Source of the DNA: Oerskovia jenensis
GTDB taxonomy: Bacteria > Actinomycetota > Actinomycetes > Actinomycetales > Cellulomonadaceae
DNA length: 64,000 bases
Reading direction: 5' to 3'
Assembly (NCBI RefSeq): GCF_016907235.1
Contig: NZ_JAFBBO010000001.1
Span: 1,054,001 to 1,118,000, forward strand
Shown here: positions 1-8,324 of the stretch, piece after piece
Layout of the letters: each line of letters opens with the position of its first letter
How positions within the stretch are numbered: the first letter of the stretch is position 1
Notes under the pieces: generated by a model
Told to the model about the DNA's origin: nothing
Databases searched by the model: none
Seen by the model: the letters and a program-made list of their open reading frames with translations, nothing else
Translations under genes and position numbers: made by a program

Positions 1-293
1 ACGAACATGAGGGCGAAGCAGACGAGGCTCGTGAGCGCGAACGCGCCGATGATCGAGTCTCCCGCGTCGTCGCCCACGAAGGCCCCGAACGCGCCCGAGA
101 AGTGCAGGAAGGCCACCATGGCCGGGGCGAGCAGCACCCCGTTGAACAGGGCCGTCCGGTTGCGCAGGAGGAGGGTGGTCTCGGCGCGGACGAGCGCGGA
201 GACGCGGCGCAGCGAGCCGGTGAGGCCGCTCGCTGCTCGCGGCGTCGACCGGGCGCCCGGGGCGCGGGTCGAGGTGGGGGCGAGGGTGGTCAT
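1..293 (-). CDS. ABC-2 type exporter permease, N-terminal part (runs off the window)
   Basis: This is the amino-terminal 97 codons of a protein that continues beyond the left edge. It starts MTTLAPTSTRAPG, then about 35 residues of Ala/Arg/Thr-rich cytoplasmic leader. A stretch RAETTLLLRNRTALFNGVLL follows, leading into the first membrane helix and then a second hydrophobic segment (about residues 77-97). That RxE-x-LLRNR pattern before the first helix is usual for ABC-2 permeases of the DrrB/NodJ type. Its ATG overlaps the stop codon of the upstream ATP-binding gene by four bases (ATGA), so the two are translationally coupled and should form one exporter. The substrate cannot be told; drugs, lipids or antibiotics are typical for the family. 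Confidence 0.8.
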   Translation of the reverse strand, partial: MTTLAPTSTRAPGARSTPRAASGLTGSLRRVSALVRAETTLLLRNRTALFNGVLLAPAMVAFLHFSGAFGAFVGDDAGDSIIGAFALTSLVCFALMF

Positions 294-1321
294 GCGGCAC
301 GCTCCGTCGGGTCGGTGGTGGACGCGGACGCGGTGCGGGCGGCGCCCGGCCCGTCCGCGATGGCGAGGAACGCCTGCTCGAGCGACGCGGGGCGCGCCTC
401 GATGCGTCCGAAGGTCACGTCGCGGTCGGTCGCCCAGGCGAGCAGCACCGCGAGGCTGCGCTGGAGGTCGCGGGTCGCGATCGCCACGGTGCCGCCCTCG
501 ACACGCGTGAGCGTCTCCCCGGGCAGCAACGGAAGGTCGGCCAGGTGGGGGCGCACGCTCGCCTCGTCGACGTACACGTGCGCGGGCTCGGCCTCGACGA
601 TCTCCGCGACCGTCCCCTCCTGCACGATCCGGCCACCGTGCATGATCGCGAGGCGGTCGGCGAGGCGCTCGGCCTCCTCCAGGTAGTGGGTCGTCAGGAC
701 GACGGTCGTGCCGTCGTCGAGCAGTCCCCGGACCAGGTCCCAGGCCGAGCGGCGGCTCTCGGGGTCGAGCCCCGTGGTCGGCTCGTCGAGGAACAGGACC
801 TCGGGGCGACCGAGGAGCGCCAGGGCGAGGTCCAGACGGCGTCGCTCACCACCCGAGAGCGAGCTCACCGTGACGTCGGCGCGGCCGCGCAGCGCGACGA
901 GGTCGAGGGCCTCCTCGACGCGGCGGGGCGCGGCGAGCGTCCCGGCCCACATGCGCGCGGTCTCGATCGCCGTCAGGTCGGACGGGAAGCCCGCCTCCTG
1001 CAGCATGATCCCGATGCGAGGGCGGACCTGGGCGCGCTGGCGGTAGGGGTCCTTGCCGAAGACCTGGACCGTGCCGCCCGTGGGGCGAGCCAGCCCCTCG
1101 ACGACCTCGAGGAGCGAGGTCTTGCCCGCGCCGTTGGTCCCGAGGAGTGCGAAGAGCTCGCCGCGCCGGACCTGGAGGTCCACGCCCGCGACGGCCTCGA
1201 AGCCCGTGGCGCCGCGAGAGCTGCTCGCGTAGCGGCGGCGTAGGCCGCGCACGTCGATGACGAGGTCGTCCCGGGAGGCAGCGCGGCCCGGGGCGCCGCT
1301 GCCGAAGGTGTCGTTGTCCAT
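290..1321 (-). CDS. ABC exporter ATP-binding protein (DrrA/CcmA-like)
   Basis: This is the nucleotide-binding subunit of an ABC-2 exporter and hydrolyses ATP at the inner face of the membrane. The 343 residues carry Walker A GTNGAGKT (61-68), a Q-loop glutamine near 108, the signature LSGGE (155-159), Walker B LFLDE (176-180), a D-loop PTTGLD and the H-loop TTHYLEEAE (His about 212). The roughly 110 residues after the ATPase core form the C-terminal domain seen in DrrA-like exporters. Its stop overlaps the permease start by four bases. The start ATG lies 6 nt after a CAGGCT -10-like box. A GGAGG also lies there but only one base from the ATG, too close to act as a ribosome site, so a leaderless transcript is likely. 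Identity of the family is firm; substrate unknown. Confidence 0.93.
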   Translation of the reverse strand: MDNDTFGSGAPGRAASRDDLVIDVRGLRRRYASSSRGATGFEAVAGVDLQVRRGELFALLGTNGAGKTSLLEVVEGLARPTGGTVQVFGKDPYRQRAQVRPRIGIMLQEAGFPSDLTAIETARMWAGTLAAPRRVEEALDLVALRGRADVTVSSLSGGERRRLDLALALLGRPEVLFLDEPTTGLDPESRRSAWDLVRGLLDDGTTVVLTTHYLEEAERLADRLAIMHGGRIVQEGTVAEIVEAEPAHVYVDEASVRPHLADLPLLPGETLTRVEGGTVAIATRDLQRSLAVLLAWATDRDVTFGRIEARPASLEQAFLAIADGPGAARTASASTTDPTERAA

Positions 1322-1387
1322 GCCTCCAGCCTGGCGCCGACAGGAGAGGTCAGGCAGTGCGCCCCGTCACCCGTTCCGTCGGGTTCG

Positions 1388-1654
1388 TCACCGGTGCTCG
1401 GTGACGTTTGTCATGTCGTCCGCGCCGGTGTCCGCGCTGGTGACCGAGGCCGCCGGTGCGACCGAGGCCCCCGGGCCGGCGTCCGTCGCGGGCGTGCTCC
1501 CGCCGGTCCCCGCGGGTGCGCTCAGCGCGAGCCCGCCCAGGGTCAGGACGCTGAAGGTGAGCGCTCCCGCTCCCCAGGTCAGCGCCCGCCGACGGGGCGC
1601 GCGCGGTTCGGGGGTGTTCTCGGGGGACGTCTCGGACGGCCGCTCGCTCGACAT
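1388..1654 (-). CDS. Small secreted or membrane-anchored protein, unknown function
   Basis: This 88-residue protein starts MSSERPSETSPENTPEPRAP. It has a basic stretch (RRRALTW) near residue 25 and a hydrophobic segment of about 20 residues (roughly 33-52), then an Ala/Gly/Thr/Ser-rich tail. That is the plan of a signal peptide or signal anchor with a short low-complexity extracytoplasmic part. The start is well supported: a GGAGGAGC Shine-Dalgarno lies just upstream of the ATG. The gene lies between murA and the ABC exporter on the same strand, but a strong terminator-like hairpin separates it from murA, so it is probably transcribed on its own. I recognise no family and infer no function. 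Confidence 0.6.
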   Translation of the reverse strand: MSSERPSETSPENTPEPRAPRRRALTWGAGALTFSVLTLGGLALSAPAGTGGSTPATDAGPGASVAPAASVTSADTGADDMTNVTEHR

Positions 1655-1757
1655 GTCGCTCCTCCAGCCCGGGCGAGCCGTTCGCCCGTGCCCCCACTGT
1701 GGTCCCCGGACCTGCGCGGAGGATGACGTGAGCCTGTGGAACGCCTGGGAGGACGAC

Positions 1758-1797
1758 GACGGGCGCGGTGCGTGCCGTCGCACGTACCGCGCCCGTC
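1758..1797 (-). terminator. Hairpin terminator downstream of murA
   Basis: An 18-bp stem (GACGGGCGCGGT...) with one G-U pair and the loop CGTC starts about 50 nt after the murA stop codon. No long T-run follows, as is normal for high-GC actinobacterial terminators. Confidence 0.65.
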
Positions 1798-1845
1798 GGG
1801 TGTCGGGACCCTCCGATCGGCCCTGCGGCCGCCGGAGGAGCCGGG

Positions 1846-3162
1846 TCAGCCGCGGCTGACGTCCGCGCCCAGCGCCTCGAGCTTGTCCTGGAAGTACTCG
1901 TACCCGCGGTCGATCAGACCGATCCCCCGCACGGTCGAGGTGCCCTTGGCCGCGAGCGCCGCGATGAGGTGGCTGAACCCGCCGCGCAGGTCCGGGACCT
2001 CGATGTCGGCCGCGGACAGGGGCGTCGGGCCGGAGATGACGGCCGAGTGGTGGAAGTTGCGCTGCCCGAACCGGCACGGCAGCCCACCCAGGCACTCCTT
2101 GTAGACCTGGATGGTCGCGCCCATGCCCCGCAGGGCGTCGGTGAAGCCGAAGCGGTTCTCGTAGACCGTCTCGTGGACGATCGACAGGCCCTTGGCCTGC
2201 GTGAGCGCCACGACGAGCGGCTGCTGCCAGTCCGTCATGAAGCCGGGGTGCACCGCGGTCTCGAGCACGATCGCGTTGAGGTCGCCGCCCGGGTGGTAGA
2301 ACCGGATGCCGTCCTCCTCGACCTCGAACTCGCCGCCGACCTTGCGGAACGTGTTGAGGAACGTCATCATCTCGGGCTGCGTCGCACCCTTGACCGTGAT
2401 GTCGCCGCCGGTCGCGAGCGCCGCCGAGCCCCAGGACGCCGCCTCGATGCGGTCGCCGAGGGCCGTGTGCTGGTAGCCCATGAGCTTGTCGACGCCCTCG
2501 ATGCGGATCACGCGGTCGGTGTCGACCGAGATGATCGCGCCCATCTTCTGCAGGACGGCGATGAGGTCCATGATCTCGGGCTCGATCGCGGCGCCCGACA
2601 GCTCGGTGATGCCCTCGGCGCGCACGGCCGTGAGCAGGAGCTGCTCGGTCGCGCCCACGCTCGGGTACGGCAGGGAGATCTTGGTGCCCTGGAGGCGGCG
2701 CGGGGCACGGATGTGGATGCCCTGCTCACGCTTGTCCACCACGGCGCCGAACTGACGCAGGATGTCCAGGTGGTAGTTGATGGGCCGGTCGCCGATGCGG
2801 CAGCCGCCCAGGTCCGGGATGAACGCCTCGCCCAGACGGTGCAGCAGCGGGCCGCAGAACAGGATCGGGATGCGGCTCGACCCGGCGTGCGCGTCGATGT
2901 CCGCGACGTGCGCGGACTCGACGTCGGTCGGGTCGAGGTGCAGGACGCCGCCCGCCTCGTCCGCGACGACCTTGACGCCGTGCAGCTCGAGCAGTCCCGT
3001 CACGACGCCGACGTCGCGGATCTGCGGCACGTTCCGCAGCACGCTCGGCCCCTCGCCGAGCAGGGAGGCCACCATCGCCTTGGAGACGAAGTTCTTCGCC
3101 CCCCGCACGGTGATGGTCCCGTTGAGCGGAGTGCCGCCGTTGACGTACAGCAGATCGTTCAT
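1846..3162 (-). CDS. murA: UDP-N-acetylglucosamine 1-carboxyvinyltransferase (MurA)
   Basis: The enzyme transfers enolpyruvate from phosphoenolpyruvate to UDP-GlcNAc, the first committed cytoplasmic step of peptidoglycan synthesis. From the chosen ATG (MNDLLYVNGGTPLNG) the protein has 438 residues, slightly longer than typical MurA (about 418). The conserved Lys of GAKN is at about 23. The catalytic, fosfomycin-sensitive cysteine is present in GGCRIG (Cys about 121), so it is not an intrinsically resistant Cys-to-Asp type. Two EPSP-synthase-fold halves are recognisable throughout. The frame stays open upstream of the ATG for about 48 codons with Arg-rich, non-conserved sequence, so I placed the start where homology begins. 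It stands alone, with a hairpin terminator behind it and a long leader in front. Confidence 0.9.
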   Translation of the reverse strand: MNDLLYVNGGTPLNGTITVRGAKNFVSKAMVASLLGEGPSVLRNVPQIRDVGVVTGLLELHGVKVVADEAGGVLHLDPTDVESAHVADIDAHAGSSRIPILFCGPLLHRLGEAFIPDLGGCRIGDRPINYHLDILRQFGAVVDKREQGIHIRAPRRLQGTKISLPYPSVGATEQLLLTAVRAEGITELSGAAIEPEIMDLIAVLQKMGAIISVDTDRVIRIEGVDKLMGYQHTALGDRIEAASWGSAALATGGDITVKGATQPEMMTFLNTFRKVGGEFEVEEDGIRFYHPGGDLNAIVLETAVHPGFMTDWQQPLVVALTQAKGLSIVHETVYENRFGFTDALRGMGATIQVYKECLGGLPCRFGQRNFHHSAVISGPTPLSAADIEVPDLRGGFSHLIAALAAKGTSTVRGIGLIDRGYEYFQDKLEALGADVSRG

Positions 3163-3505
3163 GTGGTCGTGGTCGCCTAGCTCTCGTGGTCGGTTCGATG
3201 GACGTTCGACGGACTGTGCGTCCGGCCGCCGTGCGGCGGCCTGACGGGCCGCCCCGCGTCGACTAGTGCGGCGCCGCTCGCGGTGCCGCACTCCCCCGTC
3301 CCCCAACGCAGGGCATCCGAAGATTATTCACCCACCGGGGACCGCCCGACGACGCCGCTCGCCCCGGGACGCCGCTGACCGGTGCAGACGTGGTCGGCCC
3401 GCGCGGGGCGCTCGCTGCCGGACATGCCGGACGGGCCTGACATGCCCGACGGCGGAGCGCACCTCACGCGCGAGGCGCGCTCCGCCGTCGGGCACCTGGC
3501 TCCTG
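3163..3505 (-). promoter_or_regulatory. Intergenic region with probable murA promoter and structured leader
   Basis: There is no gene in these 343 bases. On the minus strand a TAATCT -10-like box (3321-3326) sits in a short AT-rich patch, with no convincing -35. If used, it gives a leader of about 150 nt before murA. The leader contains a hairpin at 3266-3291 (GTGCGGC arms, loop CGAG) and a second GC-rich inverted repeat around 3226-3243. The right end holds the terminator of the deaminase gene. I recognise no known riboswitch class. Confidence 0.4.
3444..3493 (-). terminator. Hairpin terminator after the purine deaminase gene
   Basis: A perfect 17-bp outer stem (GCCCGACGGCGGAGCGC and its complement) encloses a short inner CCTC/GAGG stem. 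It starts 13 nt beyond the stop codon. The core recurs in the terminators at 6214-6260 and 8248-8308. Confidence 0.75.
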
Positions 3506-4543
3506 CTACGGCCGGGTGGGCTCGTACTGCTCGACGTAGCGGTCGATCTCCTCGAGGTACGCCGCACGAGCCTCCGCGTCGATCCAGGAGGCCTCGAACG
3601 AGTTCCTCGCGAGCGTCACGACCTCCTCGGACGTGAGGCCGGCCTTGGCCGCGACCGCGGCGTAGTTGTCGGCCACGTACCCGCCGAAGTACGCCGGGTC
3701 GTCGGAGTTGATCGTGATCTTGACGCCGTCGCGCAGGAGCTGGGCGACCTCGACGGCCTTCATGTCGTCGGTCACGAAGCTGTTCGACACGGGGCAGCTC
3801 GTCAGGCCGATGCCGCGGGCCTTGACCTCGGCCACGAGCGCGGGGTCCTCGACGATGTTGGTGCCGTGGTCGATGCGGTCGACCTCGATGGTCTCCAGCA
3901 CCGTGCGGATGTTGTCGATGCTGCCGACCTGGTCGATGTCGCAGTGCATCGTCAGGCGGTAGCCGAGCTCACGTGCCCGGGCGAAGACCGCGGTGAACTT
4001 CTCGGGCGGGTTGCCGCGCTCGTCGGAGTCCAGGCCGACGCCCAGGATCAGGTCCTTGAACGGCACCGAGGCCTCGAGCGTCTCGGCGGCGCTCTCGGCG
4101 GAGAGGTCACGCAGGAAGCACAGGATGAGGTCGGCGTCGACGCCGAAGTCGGCCGCGGCGGCCGCGGCCCGGTGGTAGCCCTTGACGACGGCCTCGAACG
4201 GGACGCCGCGCGCGGTGTGCGCCTGCGGGTCGAAGAACATCTCGGCGCGCTTGACGCCGTTCGCGGCCGCGCGCAGGAGATAGGCGTGGGCGAGCTCGAA
4301 GAAGTCGTCCTCGGTCTGCAGCACGTCCATGGCCGGGTAGTACACCGCGAGGAAGCTCGTGAGGTCGGTGAACTTGTACGTCGCCTGGACCTCCTCGACC
4401 GTGGTCTGACCGATGTCGATGCCGTTGCGCCCGGCGAGGCGGAGCTTGAGGTCCGGCTCGAGGGTGCCCTCGAGGTGCAGGTGGAGCTCGGCCTTGGGCA
4501 GCCCGGTGACGAAGTCCAGGGTGGGCTGGAGGGGCAGGGGCAT
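3506..4543 (-). CDS. Adenine (or adenosine) deaminase, amidohydrolase superfamily
   Basis: This zinc amidohydrolase of the adenosine-deaminase superfamily acts in cytoplasmic purine salvage. The 345 residues begin MPLPLQPTLDF after a good AAGGAGA ribosome site. Zinc ligands are seen in ELHLHLEG (His 21 and 23), the TMHCDIDQ motif (His 200), DHG (His 226) and the SDDPAYFGGY loop (Asp 281/282). True adenosine deaminases have HAGE where this protein has HCDIDQ. The HCD-x-DQ and SDDPAYFGGY signatures are those of the adenine-deaminase subgroup (fungal Aah1, Pseudomonas Pa0148), so adenine to hypoxanthine is the likelier reaction. That specificity is inferred from motifs. The gene is divergent from an MHS-type transporter, which could import its substrate. 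Confidence 0.85.
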   Translation of the reverse strand: MPLPLQPTLDFVTGLPKAELHLHLEGTLEPDLKLRLAGRNGIDIGQTTVEEVQATYKFTDLTSFLAVYYPAMDVLQTEDDFFELAHAYLLRAAANGVKRAEMFFDPQAHTARGVPFEAVVKGYHRAAAAAADFGVDADLILCFLRDLSAESAAETLEASVPFKDLILGVGLDSDERGNPPEKFTAVFARARELGYRLTMHCDIDQVGSIDNIRTVLETIEVDRIDHGTNIVEDPALVAEVKARGIGLTSCPVSNSFVTDDMKAVEVAQLLRDGVKITINSDDPAYFGGYVADNYAAVAAKAGLTSEEVVTLARNSFEASWIDAEARAAYLEEIDRYVEQYEPTRP

Positions 4544-4771
4544 GGTTCTCCTTCGTGTGGGGGTCGTCCTCCCATCATGCCCTGCGGGTCGTGGTGGTCC
4601 TGGGTGACCTCGGGCCGACCTCGGGACGGGTGCCCACATCGCGAGACGGTCTGCTCGCCCTGTGGCCCCGGTCCTTACCGTGGGGCGCGAAGTTACCGGG
4701 TAGTACGGTCCCCCTCGATGCCCAGGGACCTCCCCGACGCTTCCCCGAACCCCTGCACAGGAGCCCTCCCC

Positions 4772-6169
4772 GTGACCACGACGGCAGCACACCCGACCGG
4801 CGACGCCGCGGGCGCACCGGATGCGCCCGGCGCGTCCGACGCCCCGACCAACAGCAAGGGGCGCGTGATCTTCGCGAGCCTCATCGGCACGTCCATCGAG
4901 TTCTACGACTTCTACGCCTACGCGACCGCCGCGGTCCTCGTCTTCCCGGCCGTGTTCTTCTCGGCCCTCGACGGCAGCACGTCCCAGCTCCTCGCCTCGT
5001 TCGCGGTGTTCGGCGTCGCGTTCGTCGCGCGGCCCCTCGGGTCGATCGTGTTCGGCCACTACGGCGACCGGATCGGCCGCAAGGGCACGCTCGTCGCCTC
5101 GCTCCTGACCATGGGCGTCGCGACGTTCCTCATCGGCCTGCTGCCCCCGTCGTCGACCCCGGGCTGGTCCGTGCTCGCGCCCGCGCTGCTCGTCCTCATG
5201 CGCTTCTGCCAGGGCCTGGGCCTCGGCGGCGAGTGGAGCGGCGCGGCGCTGCTCGCGACCGAGAACGCCCCCGCGGGCAAGCGCGCGATCTGGGGCACGT
5301 TCCCCCAGCTCGGCGCGCCCATCGGCTTCATCCTCGCGAACACCACGTTCCTGGTCCTGGCCGAGACGCTGACCGACGAGCAGTTCTCCTCGTGGGGCTG
5401 GCGCGTGCCGTTCCTGGCCAGTGCGCTCCTGGTGATCGTGGGCCTGTGGGTCCGGCTGCGCCTGGTCGAGAGCCCCTCGTTCCAGAAGGTCGTCGAGACC
5501 GGCGCGGTCGCCAAGCTGCCCGTGGCGCAGGTGTTCCGCTCCTCGTGGCGCCAGATCGTGCTCGGCACGTTCATCATGCTCGCGACCTACGTGCTGTTCT
5601 ACCTCATGACGACGTTCACGCTGACGTTCGGCACCGCGCCCGCCGAGGTCCCCGCGGGGAGCGGCGGCGCGCCGGGACTCGGCTACGAGCGCACCGACTT
5701 CCTCGTGATGCTCATCGTCGGCGTCGTGTTCTTCGGGATCTTCACGCTCGTCTCCGGGCCGATGGCCGAGAGGTTCGGGCGGCGCAAGCACCTGATCTGG
5801 ACGACCGTCGCGATCATCGCGTTCGGCGCCCTGTTCGTGCCGCTGTTCACGGGCGGGACCGTGGGCGTCATGACGCTCCTGATCGTGGGCTTCACGCTCA
5901 TGGGCCTGACGTTCGGCCCCATGGCCGCGATCCTGCCCGAGCTCTTCCCCGCCAACGTCCGCTACACGGGCTCGGCGATCGCCTACAACCTGTCGTCGAT
6001 CCTCGGGGCGGCCGTCGCGCCGTTCATCGCGGTCGCGCTGTGGGAGCAGGCCGACGGCTCGCCCGTGCTCGTCGGGGTCTACCTGTCGGCCATGTCGGTC
6101 CTGACGCTCGTCGCGCTGCTCGTGAGCAAGGAGACCAAGGACGTGGAGTACACGGACAACGTGGCCTGA
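4772..6169 (+). CDS. MFS transporter, metabolite:H+ symporter (MHS) family
   Basis: This is a proton-coupled importer of the inner membrane in the ProP/KgtP/ShiA branch of the major facilitator superfamily. The 465 residues contain the branch signature SIEFYDFYAYATAAVLVFP at the first helix, the loop 2-3 motif GHYGDRIGRKGT, an RFCQGLGLGGEWSGA helix and a second-half counterpart GPMAERFGRRKH. Twelve membrane helices can be drawn. I chose the GTG at 4772 because CAGGAG lies just upstream; an in-frame ATG at about 4719 would add Pro-rich residues. A TACGGT -10-like box is at 4704-4709. The substrate is not determined. Divergent orientation from the purine deaminase suggests, but does not prove, a shared role. 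Confidence 0.85.
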   Translation: MTTTAAHPTGDAAGAPDAPGASDAPTNSKGRVIFASLIGTSIEFYDFYAYATAAVLVFPAVFFSALDGSTSQLLASFAVFGVAFVARPLGSIVFGHYGDRIGRKGTLVASLLTMGVATFLIGLLPPSSTPGWSVLAPALLVLMRFCQGLGLGGEWSGAALLATENAPAGKRAIWGTFPQLGAPIGFILANTTFLVLAETLTDEQFSSWGWRVPFLASALLVIVGLWVRLRLVESPSFQKVVETGAVAKLPVAQVFRSSWRQIVLGTFIMLATYVLFYLMTTFTLTFGTAPAEVPAGSGGAPGLGYERTDFLVMLIVGVVFFGIFTLVSGPMAERFGRRKHLIWTTVAIIAFGALFVPLFTGGTVGVMTLLIVGFTLMGLTFGPMAAILPELFPANVRYTGSAIAYNLSSILGAAVAPFIAVALWEQADGSPVLVGVYLSAMSVLTLVALLVSKETKDVEYTDNVA

Positions 6170-6213
6170 CGCTCCGGGTCGCGCCGCGCCACGAGCGCCG
6201 TGCCCGCTCACGC

Positions 6214-6260
6214 CCGACGGCGGAGCGCACCTTCCCCGCGGAGGTGCGCTCCGCCGTCGG
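6214..6260 (+). terminator. Hairpin terminator after the MHS transporter
   Basis: A perfect 19-bp stem CCGACGGCGGAGCGCACCT / AGGTGCGCTCCGCCGTCGG with a 9-nt loop begins 44 nt after the stop codon. It shares its core with the hairpins at 3444-3493 and 8248-8308. Confidence 0.8.
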
Positions 6261-6358
6261 TCGTCCGGGCCGCGCGGCTCCCGCGCGACGGCAGTCCTGC
6301 TGCGGGATCGTGACGACTCGGCCATGCTGAGGAGACACGCGGGGGAAGAGGCGATCCG

Positions 6359-7699
6359 ATGACGGACGACGCGGAAGGCCCGGCGAGCGTCACGCACGAG
6401 CCGGCGGCCCGGCGCGCGGTCGCGACGCCGGACTCGGACCCGACGCGACCGCACGGCGCCGCACCCGACTACCGCGCGGTGTTCGCCGCACTCTCGGCCC
6501 CCAAGGTCCTCCTCGCGACCGACCTCACCGTGCTCGACGTCAACGACGCCTACCTCGACATGCTGGAGGTGCCCGCGCGGGCGCTGGTCGGGCGCCCGCT
6601 CAACGACGGCTTCGACTTCTCGCCCGAGGACCGGGAACGTGTGGACCGCGTCGTCGCCTCGCTGCGCCGCGTCCTGCAGACGGGACGCATCGAGCTGCTC
6701 GAACCGCTGCGGATCGACGTACCGGGGCGTCGGCCCGGCGAGTGGGTCGAGCACCACTGGCTCATGACCAACATCCCCGTCTTCGACGCGAGCGGCCGGG
6801 TCACGGCCCTCCTGCACCGCGCCGAGGACGTCACCGACATCGTGCAGACCTCGCAGCGGGCGGCGGTCGACAAGCGGATCGGGCTCGATGCCGCCGTGGT
6901 CGACCACGCGATGCACATGGGTTCGTCGGTCGGGAGGTTCCAGGAGAGCCTCGACCGCGAACGGCGAGCCGCCCTCCAGCTCCAGGACTCGATCCTCACG
7001 CCCCCCGCTCAGCCCGCCGGCCTGCGCATCGACGTCCGCTACCGTCCCGCGTCGCGCGACATGCACGTCGGCGGCGACTGGTACGACGCGTTCGAGCAGT
7101 CGTGCGGGTGCACGTTCGTCGTCGTCGGGGACGTCGTGGGGCACGACATCCGCGCGGCCGCGGCCATGGGCCAGCTCCGCGGCGTCATGCGGGGGCTCGC
7201 CTACGACTCGGTCGAGTCCCCCGCCGCGATCCTCGACCGGACCGAGCGCGCGGCCGGGGGGCTCGGCGTCGAGGCCGTCGCGACCGTCGCCGCCGCGCGG
7301 ATCGGCCTGCCCGGCCCCACCGCGGAGCGCACCCTCACGTGGGTCTCCGCAGGGCACCCGCCGCCCGCCCTCGTGCGGTCCGACGGTTCGGTCGACCTGC
7401 TGTGGGCACGCAACGACCGGCTGCTCGGGCTCGGTGCGGGGGACGTGCGAGCGGACCACACGACGCTCCTGCGCCCCGGCGACACGTTGCTCCTCTACAC
7501 CGACGGCCTCGTCGAGAGGCGTGACGTGCCGTTGCGCGCAGGGCTGGACCACCTGCCGGGGATCGTCGAGGAGGTCGTGCGGTCCTCCCCCGACGACCTC
7601 CTCGACGCCCTGCTGGCCCGGCTCGTCCCACGGACCCGCGAGGACGACGTGGCGCTCGTGTCGGTCGAGGTGCTGGCTCCCGACGGCCCGACGAGCTAG
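6359..7699 (+). CDS. PAS domain and SpoIIE-type PP2C serine phosphatase (RsbU-like)
   Basis: This 446-residue cytoplasmic sensor phosphatase has a disordered acidic start (about 1-35), then a PAS-like domain (about 38-160, from YRAVFAALSAPKVLLATD to LLHRAEDVTDI). A helical linker of about 55 residues (165-215) follows. The SpoIIE/PP2C domain (about 220-440) has RPASRDMHVGGDWYDAF, VVGDVVGHDIRAAAAMGQLR, SAGHPPPALV and LLLYTDGLVERR. The metal-binding aspartates of the family (GGDWYD, GDVVGHD, YTDG) are all present, so it should be active. In actinobacteria such enzymes dephosphorylate anti-sigma antagonists in partner-switching stress responses; the partner genes are not in this window. Its stop codon overlaps the converging downstream gene by 4 bp. 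Confidence 0.88.
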   Translation: MTDDAEGPASVTHEPAARRAVATPDSDPTRPHGAAPDYRAVFAALSAPKVLLATDLTVLDVNDAYLDMLEVPARALVGRPLNDGFDFSPEDRERVDRVVASLRRVLQTGRIELLEPLRIDVPGRRPGEWVEHHWLMTNIPVFDASGRVTALLHRAEDVTDIVQTSQRAAVDKRIGLDAAVVDHAMHMGSSVGRFQESLDRERRAALQLQDSILTPPAQPAGLRIDVRYRPASRDMHVGGDWYDAFEQSCGCTFVVVGDVVGHDIRAAAAMGQLRGVMRGLAYDSVESPAAILDRTERAAGGLGVEAVATVAAARIGLPGPTAERTLTWVSAGHPPPALVRSDGSVDLLWARNDRLLGLGAGDVRADHTTLLRPGDTLLLYTDGLVERRDVPLRAGLDHLPGIVEEVVRSSPDDLLDALLARLVPRTREDDVALVSVEVLAPDGPTS

Positions 7700-8181
7700 A
7701 GGGCCGGCGTCCTCGGCCTCGACGCGGCGTCCCGTGCCGCGTCCAGGCTCTCGCGCACCAGGCCCAGGACGACAGCGAGCTCGTCCGCGTCGCGCGGTCC
7801 GTAGACCATGATCTCGGTCGCGTGGTCCGCGTACTGGTGCGGCTCGCCCCAGCCCGCCGCGCAGACCTCCTCGGCCCGCTCGCGCGGCAGGCACAGGTGC
7901 AGGCTCGTGTCCCCCACGCCGTGCAGGTGGACCGGTTCGAGGCGCTGGTCGGGCGTCGCGAGCGACGTCTCGGGGCGCGTCGTGCGGTCGAGGCCGTCGA
8001 GGAACAGCGCGCGGGACGTCGCCGGGGACACCGAGCTGTGGCCCTCCTGGACCCCGTCGATCGTGGTCGCCGCGAGCACCAGCTCACCCCACAGCGCGGC
8101 GGACGAGAGCTGGTCGACCTGCCGGTGCGGGCCCTCGTCGGACGTGGTCGGTCGGGGTCCTCGACGAGGGGTGAGTGTCAT
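7696..8181 (-). CDS. Luciferase-domain (DUF5519-like) protein
   Basis: The 161-residue protein has a C-terminal half with GVGDTSLHLCLPRERAEEV, AGWGEPHQYADHATEIMVY and GPRDADELAVVLGLV. This is the HLHLPL...AGWGEPH...YAPRD pattern of the small 'luciferase' domain family (DUF5519), whose biochemical role in bacteria is not established. The N-terminal half is variable. It converges with the SpoIIE phosphatase, overlapping by 4 bp at the stop codons. The ATG follows a TAGCCT -10-like box at 8188-8193 by 6 nt without a ribosome site, so the message is probably leaderless. Confidence 0.6.
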   Translation of the reverse strand: MTLTPRRGPRPTTSDEGPHRQVDQLSSAALWGELVLAATTIDGVQEGHSSVSPATSRALFLDGLDRTTRPETSLATPDQRLEPVHLHGVGDTSLHLCLPRERAEEVCAAGWGEPHQYADHATEIMVYGPRDADELAVVLGLVRESLDAARDAASRPRTPAL

Positions 8182-8247
8182 GGCCGGAGGCTAGCGGGCG
8201 CGGGGGGCCGCGGCGAGCGAATTGTCCGTGGGACGACCGGTACGCCA

Positions 8248-8308
8248 CAGGCGCCCGACGCCAGAGCGCGCCTTCGCGGGGAAGGTGCGCTCCGGCGTCG
8301 GGCGCCTG
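8248..8308 (-). terminator. Hairpin terminator after the permuted GH3 gene
   Basis: A 28-bp stem with two mismatches or wobbles (CAGGCGCCCGACGCCAGAGC...) and the 5-nt loop GCGGG begins 16 nt beyond the stop codon. It is a diverged member of the CCGACGGCGGAGCGCACCT hairpin set. Confidence 0.75.
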
Positions 8309-8324
8309 GAGGGAGCTCTCCGGG

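Noticed and set aside
3506-7894. A 1462-codon minus-strand open frame
   Set aside because: Only its 3' third (from 4543 down) is a recognisable protein. The rest is antisense to the MHS transporter and phosphatase genes and reads Arg/Ala/Gly-rich with no homology, a usual artefact at 73 % GC.
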